Shown here: positions 32,031 to 44,601 of the stretch, piece after piece | Layout: each line of letters starts with the position of its first letter | Position numbering within the stretch: position 1 is the stretch's first letter | Assembly: GCF_945859685.1 (NCBI RefSeq) | Contig: NC_079148.1 | Span: forward strand, 43,907,946 to 43,971,945 | Length of the DNA: 64,000 nucleotides | Direction of reading: 5' to 3' | DNA from: Eupeodes corollae | Lineage: Eukaryota; Arthropoda; Insecta; Diptera; Syrphidae | The notes under the pieces: model-generated | What the model saw: the letters and a program-made list of their open reading frames with translations, nothing else | What the model was told of the DNA's origin: nothing | Database searches by the model: none | Translations under genes and position numbers: made by a program

Positions 32031-34679
32031 ACTGTCTGACGTACGGAGGTACGGACGTATGGAAGTTAAAAATACTTTTAGGGGGCATATGCAGAGATTG
32101 AACTCAAGTCCTCTAGGTACAACTTTGTTTGTTAACTGAACTTTAAAATCTTTAAAACCTCTGTCCTAAATACGATTTAATTTCAGAACGCCTAATTCGC
32201 CGAATTCCGATAATCATTTGATAATTGAAAAACAAGATGGAAATATCAGTTTCACTATGCAGTCCGAGAAGCTCTTTCAAAAACTTGTCAAAAGTGTTTT
32301 GGTTTTTCGAATAATTTTGCATAGTTTGTATCATTTTTGTAGTGAGTTTTAACAATTTCATTGCGTTATTGAAGAATGTACTATTTTAATTTTAGTAATA
32401 GCGTAATTTTTACTTGTAAAGTATCAAAAAATAAAATAGGAAATGAGGAAGTTGTAGAAAGCTTGTGGACCACATGAAGTATGGTAATATAATTTTTGAC
32501 ACTGTCAGTTTAAGAGATCGTTCAAAAGAAAAGTGGAAGCTTGTGATTACTAACTCAAAAATAGTTTGAACTTTAGAAAAAAATAAAAAAAGTCTATGGA
32601 AAATGTTATACCTAATTTATGGCAGACTTCCGTTTTAAATTAGAAACCACATCAAGCGCATTTAAATACCGCTAGACAGGTTCTTATGTTTAAAAATGAA
32701 GAATTCAATTTATAATATAAAACTTCCACGTTTGTAAAGATATCTTCTAGACATTAGTTTTTTTTTGTCTAAGACTTAAAACTAATTCTTCATGCGTAGC
32801 TATTTGCTTCTGTAGTCGCCATTAGAATTGCCATATAGCATAGGAAATGTATGGAAACTCTAACGCTAGACAAAATGAAGGGTTCTGCTGCTTTTAAAAG
32901 AAAAAACATTGTTGTGTTCGAATGCAAAATAAATTCATTTGAATTCATAAAAAGTATCATCGCAAAGTCCAATGAACTATTTTTATTCTTGTTTCTTTAA
33001 CATATACAAAAATATACCTTACTGAAGACTAAACTTCCATCGGTTAAAGAAATAAAGGCGTTGTTGTTGTTTTTGTTAAAAAATCTTTTCTTTTTTTTTT
33101 ATTACGAGAAGCAAGTTCTTAGAAGTCTACAGTGAATTGCGCTGTATTTAAGCAGTGCGCAGGTGCATAATAAGTTGCAGTTTCCATTGTGAAACAGCTC
33201 CGAAGGAGGAGTTGCTTGGTTTTAAAATATACATAATCTTAAAAATAATAAGTTACTTCCTCTACATTGTATCTTAAGTTAAATAAGTAGGTAGATGTAT
33301 GCACCTTAGCATATAGCTACTAAACATAAGACAGTCATAAAGTTTTTCAGAGGTAAGACTATATACCTGTTGCCATCACGTCTAGGCCATAAATAGAATC
33401 AAAAACATGTGTTTATGACAATCCGATCATTCATTCCCAACAAACCACGATTGATTGATGAAAACTGCACAATGTTTATAAGTTTTATTTTTACAATTTT
33501 GCATAACTAATGCTGTTTGCACACTTACCTGCTTTATGGTCTAGTGCAGATAGAGTTTCAAATGAACAGGTAAGCTATTATCAAAAGCTTGTTGTCGCAT
33601 GGCGGTGGTAATTTAATATTCTTGAGCACTCTGGTATATAGACAAGCTATTGTAGAACTATTAAATTAAAGGCGTTTTATATGAACGTTTGTATGTACAT
33701 ATTTATATCAGCACAAATTAAGCGTAACAATCAGAGTGTTAAGTGACGGTTATAAGACTGAAATTATATCAAAGGCATTATATTATGAGACAAGACAGGT
33801 GTTGGGTGGTTGGTTTGGAATAGGTATTGGAGTCGGTAACCTAAAAAGTCATTAGATAAAACCACAGAAGTAAAATATTAAAAGTTCTTATAAAACTTTT
33901 CTGACTCATTGACCAATTAAGTTTTTTTTTATTTAAATATTTTAAGCTTGATTTATAAAACGAAAGTAGTTCTGCATCAGATATAAGTAGAAATTAGTTT
34001 ATCAAGGACGAGTACTATGATGCATCATAAACCAAATGCTCTGCGTAAGCCATTAGAAGTAGGTTCTTCTTCTTGATACGGAGAACTTTAACATTCCATA
34101 TTTTCCTTATAACTCATGTCATGCCATTTCATTAGAATTTTTAATATAGAGCATATTCACTCAAAACAAAATTTCCAGGGAAGGTCGATGCAAGATATAA
34201 AATTGTATTATTTTCCCATCGGAAGTTATTATTATTATAAGGACTCGAACTCAATTTATGTATGTGTCGTAATTTGGGATATCGACTTCAAATACATTTT
34301 GCAAAGGGAACTTTCAAAAACCAATTTACAAAAACTGTACAAATTTTATTTGCTATTCAATTTTTCTGATCTAAATATTGTATTTCCTTCAATTGAATTA
34401 AAGTCTTCATAATATGCCTCTAGTTTTGTTTTCTTTAAAATTTAAAGATGTAACTTTCTAACCCCCTCCCCCCTTCATATGCCCTGTTTATTAAAGTCAC
34501 AGAAGAAATAAAGTCTATGCTAGTTTTTAAAAATTATGTTATTTGATAGGTCTTCAATTTGTTGTGCTCTAAAATTTCTGCTATTTTTTAAAAAAGTAAT
34601 CGTAATCAAACAAAAAAAAATGGGGTTAATGTTGTGCGAAATTCTTTAATAAAACTGTTGTCACAAATTGGGTAAAACT
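32031..34679. other. No gene recognised apart from one possible small ORF
   Basis: AT-rich. Open frames at 32790-32972 and 34116-34412 show no motifs. The possible small ORF at 32152-32361 is listed separately. Confidence 0.4.
32152..32361 (-). CDS. Possible small ORF, 69 residues, unknown
   Basis: ATG to TAA on the minus strand: MKLLKLTTKMIQTMQNYSKN ... LLGLHSETDISILFFNYQM ... IRRIRRSEIKSYLGQRF. Composition is less biased than chance frames nearby, with a basic C-terminus, but there is no family match that I know, no clear promoter and no splice context. It may be a relic or chance. Confidence 0.15.
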   Translation of the reverse strand: MKLLKLTTKMIQTMQNYSKNQNTFDKFLKELLGLHSETDISILFFNYQMIIGIRRIRRSEIKSYLGQRF

Positions 34680-35130
34680 AAATTATTTCATCAGTTGTTA
34701 CCAAGCAGGTTTTCGTGAAAATCTTTTTTTTTGTTACTTTGGTCAGGCGTTTTATTGACACTAAAAATGTATCTATGCTTTTTTGCGTTGATTTAAAAGT
34801 TGCATTTGACACGATAAACAGGAAATCCCTTATATATTAGCTTTCAGTAATTGGTTTATCAATTAAATTTATAAGGTTGTACGGGAAGACACTTGAGGAC
34901 ACTAGTGCAGCTATTCATAAAGGTCCAAGAAAATCGGGACACTTAAAATGCCAAACCGGAGTTCAACAAGGTTGTGTTTTACTTTTAAGTTCTTTGTTTT
35001 TTTCTCTGTTTATAAATGATGTCAAAAATTATAACACAGGTGGAGTTAGCATCAGTGCTTAAATGTCAAAATTCTCCTTTACGCAGAGGATTTAGTTTTA
35101 TTGTCTGTTAACTCATTTTCTTTAAAGCTA
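34680..35130 (+). pseudogene. LINE reverse transcriptase fragment, a second family
   Basis: Plus-strand pieces: KNVSMLFCVDLKVAFDTINR, then FIRLYGKTLEDTSAAIHKGP, LKCQTGVQQGCVL, FSLFINDVKNY and ILLYAEDLVLLSVNSFSLKL (catalytic A[E/D]D box). The word GVQQGC and the LLYAEDLVLLS box differ from family J, so this is a different LINE. Stops and a frameshift break it. Confidence 0.65.
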
Positions 35131-35784
35131 CAAATTAACAAGCCTCAACAATATTGTTATACGTGGGACCCACAAACTAACAGCTTAAAATCAAAAATTT
35201 CAGATCGCGTAATAGGTCAATAGATAGATAGTCGTAACTAGACTCTCGGAACCGGTGCTACAGAAGTAGTTGACATATTCAAACACATTAGTTAGTTATT
35301 AACGTTTAGTTTTAATGTAAATGCATATGTTACAGAAACATGAAAATAGCAAAAGTGGCTTTAAACAACATGTGCTCAAAATTTAAAGTATTGAACACTA
35401 TAGAAATGAGAAGAACAAGAAAGCCTTTAGAGGAATTTTTTGAAAAGAACTTTTACACTGCCAAAAAAACGCCAAATTATGCACACAATTTTGAAAAATC
35501 TGAAGGCTAATGAAAATAACATAACCAAAATAAATTCATTGGCTTTTTCAATACCTCTTATAAGGTGTTCTCAAGATCTATGTTGACAAGGTTTATAGTC
35601 CTATCAAAAGCTAGTTCAATCTACCGGTGACCCATAATTGTGCAATCTGACTTCTTTTATAATCTGGGGGAGTTAAAATCGTTATTTTACTACTGAATAG
35701 ATTGAGCGTTATTTAAGAAATGTTTCCCTTGATGCTCCTAATCATTGACTAAAATTGTGTATCGACAACTATCTTTGAATTAAT
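35131..35784. other. No gene recognised
   Basis: Some sequence near 35340-35500 may be eroded LINE tail, but I cannot support a motif. Confidence 0.4.
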
Positions 35785-36043
35785 GTAGTACCCGAGGCAT
35801 GATGGTTAGTGCGTTGGACTGTCATGCTAGAGGTCTTGGGTTCGATCCCTGCCTATACCATCTAAAGTCTTTTCACGGGTACTGCCTCTTGCGAGGAATT
35901 GACAATTTATCTAAGAGTAACTATTGTCATGAAAAAGTGCTTTCTCAAAATTAGCCGTTCGGAGTCGGCATATAAACTGTAGGTCCCCTTCATTCCTGAC
36001 AACATTACTCGCACACAGGAATGGTTGAGAGTTGTAAGTCACT
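35785..36043 (+). repeat. tRNA-derived SINE copy
   Basis: The head GGCATGATGGTTAGTGCGTT followed by GGACTGTCATGCTAGAGGTC and GGGTTCGATCCC has A-box- and B-box-like promoter elements and an anticodon loop CTGTCAT, close to tRNA-Asp (GTC). The body matches 62864-63165 in reverse complement (TTTTCACGGGTACTGCCTCT, then TCATGAAAAAGTGCTTTCTC). It lacks the last 40 bases or so of the 3' end. Confidence 0.8.
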
Positions 36044-38094
36044 CTATCTTTTAATATGGGTGAGAAAAACTACTTTAGAAATGAGCTCTCAGTTCGTGAA
36101 ATAAGCTTTATTTTCAAAGCAAGAACTGAAGTCATAAAATTGATCATAAACCTCATGGATCAGACATAAATAAAAGCTGCAACCTTGGGCAGGGCGAAAA
36201 TATTTTACACTTTATACCTTTATTTCCAATTTAACAGGAGATACGGAAATTTCCTATCATTAAAAGAATGTTCCAATATTTTGAATGATAGCCAAGCCAA
36301 AACTTTTATAAGATATGTCTCCCATGCTTACAAATTCCGAGTTCAGTATTTGCACGTGTTTTGAATAAAGAAGTTCTGCAAACATTTTACAATCTTGCTT
36401 TTGAAAATATACAAAAAAGACAGATTATTTTCGTTTTTTAACAAACAATAATCTTATAAAGTGAAAACCATAACAGTATATAAAGTAATTAATTTTAGTT
36501 AATTTATAAACTTAGCACAAATTGTAAAATATCTCTCTTATAAGATCTGACATTCAAATTTACTACGAGTTAGCATAATCCACCTTTCAATGCCAAGATA
36601 TGTCAATTTCTGCCATCCTTGAAACTTCCTTTTTCCTGCCTTTTTCTATATAAATAAAATTAAATGTTACTTAAATATGTATAGACATATTCTATACTTC
36701 CGATTGTATTTCGATTAATTTCTATGATTTAATTAGAAGATATCATTGGGTTGAGTTAGTCCTTGATAAAAGCATTGCTTGCATAACATTGTTACAGCAT
36801 TAGCCTTGAGATAAATCTCAATTTGCAGACATTCGTGTTTAATTTTCATATGACCTGTAAGCGTTCACAATAAACGGCCGAGTTATACTTACTTCGTTCT
36901 TTAACATGTTTTTAATTAAATTGTATCTGCATTTTGTAAATGGGTCTATAACTGGATAGATTTATATAGATTTATGTTTTCCAATATCACAACGTCTAAA
37001 CATCAGTCAGGGGTGGCGGTACCTTCAACTAGTCATCGAAGGCTCTAAGAAAATGGTACTAATTACTTATAGGTGAATTCTTAAAAAAATAATACATTTG
37101 CTGCTCAGAAATTAAATTATCTAAGGCTGATTTTGAGAGTTTGCGGATCTTAAGTTTCAGAATAATTTACTATACAATATACATACATGCATAAGTTTGA
37201 AATTTATTTTGGAATTTCACAGGGCAGTCATTTGGGCTGTAACTCTTTGTACGCTATATAAACAGCAAAGTAGCACAAGACTGATGTCAAGATACAAGGT
37301 TTTGTTGGCTATTTATTTTAATAGCCTTAAATGGCAAAATATTCTTAGCAAATTTAATATGTATTCAAATAATAAAAATCATCTTAAGTCTACTTAAGAT
37401 TTCTTGCCTTTTGTGTTAAGAAACTTGCAGAGAAAGTTTAATACAAAGTTTTGGAAATTCCAGACCCTTTATTGTTAGTACCAACCCATAACTTTTAAGA
37501 AATAAATTAATATTCTGGTTGACAAAGTGGCGCCCGAATTTTTTGTATGTAACAATTCCACCCCTATTACCATTTTTAATAGTTAAATGCAATTAAAAAA
37601 CTAAAAGGATTTACTTTGTAGAGATATTATCAATGGTCAGGTGGTTTTGATTCTGTTCAACTACTTTATGTTTGACTACTTTAAAATACCTACAAAAAGT
37701 TTTGTATTAATGTTGGTTGAATATAAAAGCTTTTTCTTTTAAATACAAATAATTGCTTTTATTACAATTAAGTATTTATGTAAGTACACACAACAAATCT
37801 GATATCGAGTGAATGTTGAATTTTTATTTCAATTGATGGTGCAATATAGTTGGTATAAGCTTTAAAGAAAAGCCATCTGCACTTAAATGCAATTTAAAAA
37901 GCGAATGTCATTTGAAGCTATATATATATATTATATACATATGTATATACATTGATGTCATCATCATTACTCTTCGTGTGCATCGTTTGCAAAGAATCTA
38001 TATGGTCTCTGAAAGCGTTAGGGATATTGCATACCTACATATCTGACGTATCTATAGGTATATTGACAATGAAGACGACGACGGTTTTGCAAGA
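36044..38094. other. No gene recognised; includes a (TA)n run
   Basis: AT-rich. A TATATA run lies at about 37918-37950. No supported coding sequence. Confidence 0.4.
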
Positions 38095-38345
38095 TGGCCT
38101 ATTGACATATCACGATTTTTCCAATCGATTTTTACTTTTAAGACAACACAAAACCATGCCATTTCAGTTTTGTCAACATCACAAAATTCAGTCTATAAGT
38201 TCAAAGACCTAATGATTAATATTTTTGTTGGTTTAAGTTTTAAGGAATAAAGACGAAATGTTCTTTGAAATAAAATATATATGGATATAGGGTCATCCTT
38301 TTAGTGGTTTTCATTTGGTAGCACTTTTGTTTGACACCTGCAAAA
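38095..38345. repeat. Dispersed repeat, copy 1
   Basis: ACATATCACGATTTTTCCAA, then about 180 bases later AGGGTCATCCTTTTAGTGG and TTTGGTAGCACTTTTGTTTG. The same two blocks in the same order and at similar spacing occur at 63728-64000. Confidence 0.5.
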
Positions 38346-39226
38346 TCAACTGTCATTTAAGCTGTTAAATTATAAATTCAATGTTTGCCATTTACGATAT
38401 TTGCCTTCTAAATATTCGAACAATGCATTCAAAATATTAAAACTTACTAAAAAATTAGCAATTTAAAGTAAACGTAGCCACTTTTCGTGCAATGCTCAGT
38501 CGAAAAAAAAAACAAAGTTTGTGTAAAGTTGCCAAGTTATTCGAATCTATAGATTTTTGGTAGTTTCTGGTGATCGACTAAATTTGGAATTTTGTGAAAG
38601 GTTTCCTGTTATGTTATAGTAATGCCACATGTTGTGGGGATGTATTTTTTCTGTGGAGTTATACAAAAGACACGAAAAACTGGCACACGAAAAAAAATAT
38701 AAGACCTACTTTGTGTCCGATATACTAGCCAAAACTTTTAAAAAAAGTGATAGAACATTCTGTCAAAAGATTCGCATGTCACGTATTTTTAAGGCCCATT
38801 TAAACACTTAACACAAATTTCATAAAAATACACAATATTCATAAAAAATCCATACAGAAAATCAATCAAAGACAATTTTTATTTATAAGGCATTTCAGGA
38901 GAAACAGCTCGCACAAATCCCGACCATTTCACTAAATGCTTGGCACGGTCTTTACGCTAATTTCTCAAGCGTTATGAAAACATAGCATACTAACTAACAT
39001 ACTCAATACTTTTGCTCTTGATTTCTTTGTATAATTTACAAAAAACAATATCAAGTTAAAGTTTTTAACTCGATGTCTCAAATCTTGTCAAAACTCCAAA
39101 ACATTCTTAAGCCTCGTTTGACTTTGTTAACAATTTTATTCGATTCATCAATACACTCCAATCTCGCTCTTACTGCGAATTCACTTGAAAAACTTTACAA
39201 AGTATATTAACATTTATCTCTTGTAG
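38346..39226. other. No gene recognised
   Basis: AT-rich; a 60-codon frame at 38629-38811 has no motif. Confidence 0.4.
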
Positions 39227-39456
39227 GATGTCGCGCAAAACCAACCACCACCAGTCAAAAAATATACCCAAAGCAGTATTGCCAGTCGAGTTGTATAAAA
39301 AATATGTTTACAAAACCTATAAAAATAAATATAAAAAAAATAAAACCAAATGACGATAAAGCCGAAAAGCAAACGAACAAAAATCCATTTCCCTGTCCAT
39401 CGATCAACGATCCTGTCCCGTCAAACATTGAACACACCGTTTACGCTATCAATTAA
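39227..39456 (+). CDS. Candidate terminal coding exon (plus strand), unknown gene
   Basis: An acceptor TTATCTCTTGTAG precedes a frame that, entered in phase 1, stays open for about 76 codons: CRAKPTTTSQKIYPKQY ... NDDKAEKQTNKNPFPC ... NIEHTVYAIN then TAA. Phase 1 would fit the donor of the candidate exon at 28193-28273, though they are 11 kb apart. It overlaps and competes with the minus-strand exon model at 39453-39541. Low-complexity lysine codons in the middle weaken it. Confidence 0.25.
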
Positions 39457-39541
39457 TCTCCAGCGCGTAATGGGGAAATCCAAGCAATGTAAGTCTGAAT
39501 CAGATAACCCACCACCGTAATGGCCAAACCAATGGCAAGTA
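39453..39541 (-). CDS. Candidate terminal exon encoding a transmembrane segment
   Basis: On the minus strand TTTGTAG is followed by codons for VLAIGLAITVVGYLIQTYIA then WISPLRAGD and TAA. The hydrophobic run is a clear membrane span. The exon starts with the last two bases of a codon, exactly matching the one base left over at the donor of 39688-39715, so the joined peptide reads FEQIELATL-VLAIGLAITV... The codons vary at third positions like real coding sequence. The protein is not recognised; it could be a small single-pass membrane protein. Confidence 0.35.
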
Positions 39542-39687
39542 CTACAAACTCATAGCTTAAGAGACGAGTTTTTTAGTGTTGTTGTTGTTGCTTAAAGTTG
39601 TATGTGTCTTCTCTGTGAGTTTTGCGCCTAGGTTGAACATCTATCTTTAAATAGCTAAGCCTGACCAATCCCGGAAGCAATCCTTAC

Positions 39688-39715
39688 CTAGTGTGGCCAA
39701 TTCAATCTGTTCAAA
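39688..39715 (-). CDS. Candidate 28-nt micro-exon (FEQIELATL)
   Basis: The minus strand reads CACCTTACAG|, 28 bases encoding FEQIELATL plus one base, then |GTAAGG. Both splice sites are canonical and only one frame is open. It lies 146 bp upstream of the candidate terminal exon and fits it in phase. No upstream exon is assigned with confidence. Confidence 0.35.
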
Positions 39716-40965
39716 CTGTAAGGTGACATTTCCCCCTATGAGAGAAATATATAAACAACAAAAAATAAAAAATTACGGAAAAAATAACCACTGACCAAAT
39801 GAAATTGGCTAACAAGTTAGATGGCTTTGGTAAGTTAGTTAAGCTGATTTACTCAGCAGCACATTAAGGTATGTACATACGACTAGATATAAAGTCAAAG
39901 ACACTCTACCGGGTCCATATAACTTTCTCCTGATGACAAGAGTTTATTTTTTTGTCCTCCTCTAGTCAGCCAGTCTTATAGGAACTACTTAGCTGAGACT
40001 ATATGTACACTGTACATATATAAGTTAGTAAATAGCTAAACACCCATCCCAATTTTAAATTGATATTTTCACTTTTCACACCTTTTTTCCTGGCATGTCT
40101 ATATCGATTGACACCAACTCGATGATAACAAAATGAACTTTTTAACTAACGCCATCAGGCATTCGTTATTCTATGGATTGGACCCAAACTAAAAACTAAA
40201 AGTAGGCATCTGTACATTAAAACCTCAGCTGCATCAAAATGGCTGGCAAGCGCAAGCGTTAGCATTCAACAAGATGCTAGACTAAAAGTGAATTTCTGGT
40301 TAATTTGCGCGCAAGCGCACAGCTGTATCTTTTTGGTTGCTTCCAAACGCCAAAGTGCCCTTGCAACTTTCACATGCGATCAAGCCAAGCTCAGCTGAGC
40401 TAAGCTGAGCTAAGTCGACCGACAAGTCCCAAAAATGGTTTGTGCCATAGACAAAAAAAAAATGCAAAAAGGAACGAAATTTAGTCATAGAGATTATTTA
40501 TGAACTCCTAACATAGCAACCATTTCAACGCTGGCTGTATAGATGACGGACTCAGACTATGGAGTTTATTGACATAGATATACTCTGTACCTACGTCTAT
40601 ATCTAGTGCTATGCTAGACAGATAGTCAGACGAATTGTAACGTCAACTGGTTTCGTACGTCTTATTTTTTTTTTGTGCAGCTGTAGATATGTATATATGA
40701 AATGGTGCTGTTAACATGGTGGCATTTTGTAGATGAATTTCACCGGCGTGGCTGTTGTTAACATCTTGAAAACACTGTTGTGTCAAAATAGTTCCTTATC
40801 AACCATTGCAGTTTACCCTTGTTCTCAATTTTGGATAGGCTGTAAAGTGAAGAGATTCTTTTTGTAGCCCCACATCGAGAATGTTTAGATCAACATTTTG
40901 ATTTTCTATCCTTGAATATTCTTTTGAACCTCGAACTATGTATCTAATGTTCACAATGTAATGAT
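39716..40965. other. No supported gene; GC-richer patch at 40230-40440
   Basis: The patch holds GCGCGCAAGCGCAC and a near-palindromic AGCTCAGCTGAGCTAAGCTG run. It could be the promoter side of the minus-strand candidate gene at 39.5-39.7 kb, but this is only positional. Confidence 0.25.
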
Positions 40966-43874
40966 GTTCAAATGGCAGAAATGAGCAATTAGAGGAGAGA
41001 AGCGTCCACATGTTTTTTCTCAAATCCCACTTCTGTCTAGCAGCACGTACATCAGGTGCCTAGTACCTCAACTGGAGATTGGGTTCTAACCCCAGTGGAA
41101 AATGATTGGGGTTCAGAGGGGGGAGAATTGTTTCCGCTAAGTCACCTTTACTTATCCAGACGGCAACGGACGAATTCTCAAGATGGAATCAACGGTGGCG
41201 TCTTCAGTTCGAATAAGGTTGAACTGCTTAGTAAACACCTTATAGGGCTTCTTCGACATATTTGGAGCCCAGGCCTGTAAGGAGCGGTTTATCTGGCTCC
41301 CCGTCCTTGGAGTTATACTAAGGATCTGGCCCTCCAGGTTGGGGGTTGTGTCGTCGGGGTGACTTCCTGGCCACGAAAAAAAACCTTAGTCGCGAAGCAC
41401 TAACAAGCCTCGGATACGGACGGATTTACTGTTGACAATCCACACGAACGAAATAAGGACAAGGAACTTTGGATCTGTACGTGGAATGTTAAGTCCCTTA
41501 ACATACCACGTGCAGCCGAACAATTAGCAGAAGCCCTAAACTGCTGCAAGACAGATATTACCGCCGTCCAAGAAGTGCGATGGGATGGACCGGGCAAACG
41601 CAAATTAAAAGACTGCGATGTATACTACGGCGACTGCTACCGAGAACAAAGACAGCGTCTATTTGGGTGTAATTTGTTGTTGGAACTAGACTCAGGCAAA
41701 AGGTCTTGAGTTTCAACAGTGTGAGCGAGCGCATTACGACAATCCGCATCAAGGCTAAATTCGCCAACATAAGCCTAATATGCGCGCATGCCCCAACAGA
41801 GGAGAAAGATGAAGACACCAAAGACATATTCTTCGAGCTCTTAGACAAGACATATTAGCAGTCACCTGGCTATGATATTAAAATTGTCTTAGGAGATTAT
41901 AATGCCAAGTTAAGAAGAGAAGACATTTTTGGTAGAACAATCGTGAGATTCACGACACCACCTCCGACAACGGCTTCAGGCTGCATCGATTTCGCAGCAG
42001 GGCGAGACATTCTGGTATCTAGTAAGCAGTTCACACATCTAAATATCCACAAGGGGACATGGAAATCTCTTGATAAATCAACTTGCAACCAGATTGACCA
42101 CATTGCGATCGATGCGTCTGAACATTCCTAGAGGTCAAAATTGACTCGGAAAACTACCTCGTTGTAGCCAAGGTACGGCTACGGATATCCCGATACAAGC
42201 CAAAACAAGGAAGTACAGTGAGAAGATTCGACGTAAGACGGCTACAATCGCAAGAGACTGCCATGTCCTTTTCCGATCTAGTCTCTGATAACCTCTTAAG
42301 GAGTCCTACGCTGCCTGCATTAAGCATTGAAAACCAGTGGCAACATTATATTGCAGCCATCAGAGATGCCAGCTCTGAACTGCTAGGTTTCACACGGCTA
42401 CCACAGCGAAACCCATGGTTTGACGATGAATGCCGCAAGTGCACACAGCGAAACAACAGGCATACAAAACGGCGCTGTACAGAAGGACCAGAGCTGCTCG
42501 CGAGCTCTCTATGTTCAGAATATGGAAAGAACACTTCTCCAAATTATATAACAGCAATGACTAACCGCATTCCGCTTTAAGGGAGATAGAACCACTCAAC
42601 CAAGGCGACGCAGATCAACAATTTAGCTATATCTAAACAGAAGTCAAACAAAGCTGCTGGGCCTGACGACATTGCTGCTGAACTATTCAAAGCAGCAGGC
42701 GATGAACTGGTAGGGCGTATGCACCAACTCACCTGCAAAATATGGTCGGAAGAAAGCATGCCCGATGAGTTGAATCTCCCTCTTAATTGCGCCAACTGCA
42801 GAGGCATCAGTCTACTTAACATTGCATATTGATGTGCCGGTTTATGTGAACGTCTGAAGCTGTTCGTCAACAACCTGATAGGTCCTTATCAGTGTAGCTT
42901 CAGACCAGGAAAGTCCACTATTGATCAAATATTCACACTACGGCAGATCTTGGAAAAAAGCAAGGAACTTCAAATCGATACGCACGACCTATTTATAGGG
43001 ACGAGCTCTACAGAACAATGCCTAGTTTTAGCATCCCTGTCAAACTTATCCGTTTGTGCAGAATGTCGATATCATCATATCACAAGGCGATGCACTGTCA
43101 TGCGACTTCTTCAATATCGTTCTGGAAAGAATTGTACAAAACTCAACCGTCAACACTAGAGGCACAATGTTCCAAAGATCCATCCAATTACTCGGATACG
43201 CAATTACTCGGATATTGACATAATTGGAAGATCAAAGCGTGATATAAGTGGAGCGTTTTTGAGCATTGCGACGAAAGCGAAGAAGATGGGTTTAGTGGTC
43301 AATGAGGGCAAGACCAAGTATATGCTATCATAAAAAAGGACATTGAACAACGACGTCTTGGAAAAAACGTCACCATGGAAAGCTATAACTTCGGTTAGTT
43401 AAGGACTTTGTCTACCTAGGACCCGCTATTAACACAGACAACGACACCAGCGCTGAAATTAAACGAAGAATAACTATTGCATTTCTCATTTATAGAGCTG
43501 AGGCCTGGACCCTGTCTAAAAAAGATGAAAGCGTCTTAGGATGCTTCGAGAGAAAAATTCTTCGGTGAATTTTGGTCCGGTACGCGTAGATGGAGAAAGG
43601 AGGAGAAGATATAACGACGAACTGTACAGGCTGTACAGCGACACTGACGTAGTTAGTAGAATAAAAGTCCAACGGCTTAGATGGAAGGTCTTCAAATCCA
43701 ATCCCAAGGGACGGCGCAGTAGAGGAAGACAGCGACTTAAGTGGCGCACGCAGGTGGGTGATGTCTTAACCAACTTGGCGTGCGAAACTGGAAACTGCTA
43801 GCTAGAGACGGAGCTGGCTGGAGACGCATGATGGTTGAGGCCCAGGTCCGCCCCGGACTGTAGCACCACCTAGG
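40966..43874 (+). mobile_element. RTE-like non-LTR retrotransposon, copy B, old
   Basis: Aligns along most of copies A and C, from the 5' noncoding region (GGTGCCTAGTACCTCAACTG) to the 3' end (GGACTGTAGCACCACC), but has many more substitutions and deletions. It carries the extra segment near 41280-41390 that copy A lacks. The tandem TAAG tail is gone; a SINE in opposite orientation follows directly. Confidence 0.75.
41414..43804 (+). pseudogene. Endonuclease-reverse transcriptase of RTE copy B, heavily degraded
   Basis: Recognisable pieces include LWICTWNVKSLNIPRAA, ITAVQEVRWDGPGKRKLKDC, ICAHAPTEEKDEDTKDIFFE, IDHIAIDASEHS, LSNPWFDDECRK-like endonuclease tail, GPYQCSFRPGKSTIDQIFTL and GLVVNEGKTKYML. 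Frameshifts and stops occur throughout, and the catalytic RT region near 43070-43220 is partly deleted. It is the oldest of the three copies. Confidence 0.7.
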
Positions 43875-44097
43875 GACTTACAACTCTCAAACATTCCTGT
43901 GTGCGAGCACCTTATTTTTTAAGCCGAATGCGAACGGCTAATTGGAGTAAGCATTTTTCATGACAAGAATTACTCTTGAAGAATTTGTCAATTACTCTCA
44001 AGGGGCAGTACGCGTGAAATAACTTTAGATGGCATAGGCAGGGATCGAACCCAAGACCTCTGGCATGACAGACTACCCTGTTTACCAATAAACGGTT
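43875..44097 (-). repeat. tRNA-derived SINE copy abutting RTE copy B
   Basis: The minus strand carries the tRNA-like head (CCAGAGGTCTTGGGTTCGAT-like, plus-strand GGGATCGAACCCAAGACCTC) and body of the SINE. Its 3' end is truncated exactly at the 3' end of RTE copy B, in head-on orientation. Confidence 0.7.
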
Positions 44098-44601
44098 TTA
44101 ATTTGATATTGAAAAAATGACAATTTTTTAAAATAAATAAATGAATGCTTATTTCATCGTGAAAAGAAACTCATAAGTACAAATAAATTTATTTACATAC
44201 AACCTTTGGAAAATCTCTTACTTCAAAGAGACAAAACAGCAATCTCTAACTTTTACTATCATAGGTAACTATATGCAGAAATATGTTGTATTATTCACTT
44301 AAAAATATTAGCCCCTAAATCCACCTTTTAACCACTAACAACTAAAATACACAAAAAGCAACATGACATCCGATATATGTATATACATATAAACAAATAA
44401 TAAAGTAGGCAAATAAAAGAAAGCAATTTTAATAGCACAATCTACAATCAATAATTGCAGCATGATTTTCAAAATTCAAACTCTCTGTTGTTTAAATGAT
44501 GTGTTTAATATTCAATTGCCATTCTTTTAGACTTAGTTCTAGCAAACCAGCGAGTTTAGATGGTTTTTCTATTGTTTAATAATTTTTTCAATACCTACAA
44601 A
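44098..44601. other. Upstream flank of the first receptor gene
   Basis: AT-rich, no repeat seen. It should include the promoter and 5' UTR of the receptor gene at 44602. Confidence 0.4.

Noticed and set aside
34116..34412. A 98-codon ORF
   Set aside because: No motif, AT-driven composition (many Tyr, Phe, Ile, Lys) and no conserved context.
35785..35860. Functional tRNA-Asp gene
   Set aside because: A- and B-box-like sequences and a GTC anticodon loop are present, but acceptor stem pairing is poor and the segment continues into a repeated SINE body found at four other places.
40081..40096. MPGKK as a first exon for the minus-strand membrane protein candidate
   Set aside because: It would fit in phase, but the donor (GTGTGA) is weak, so the join is not supported.
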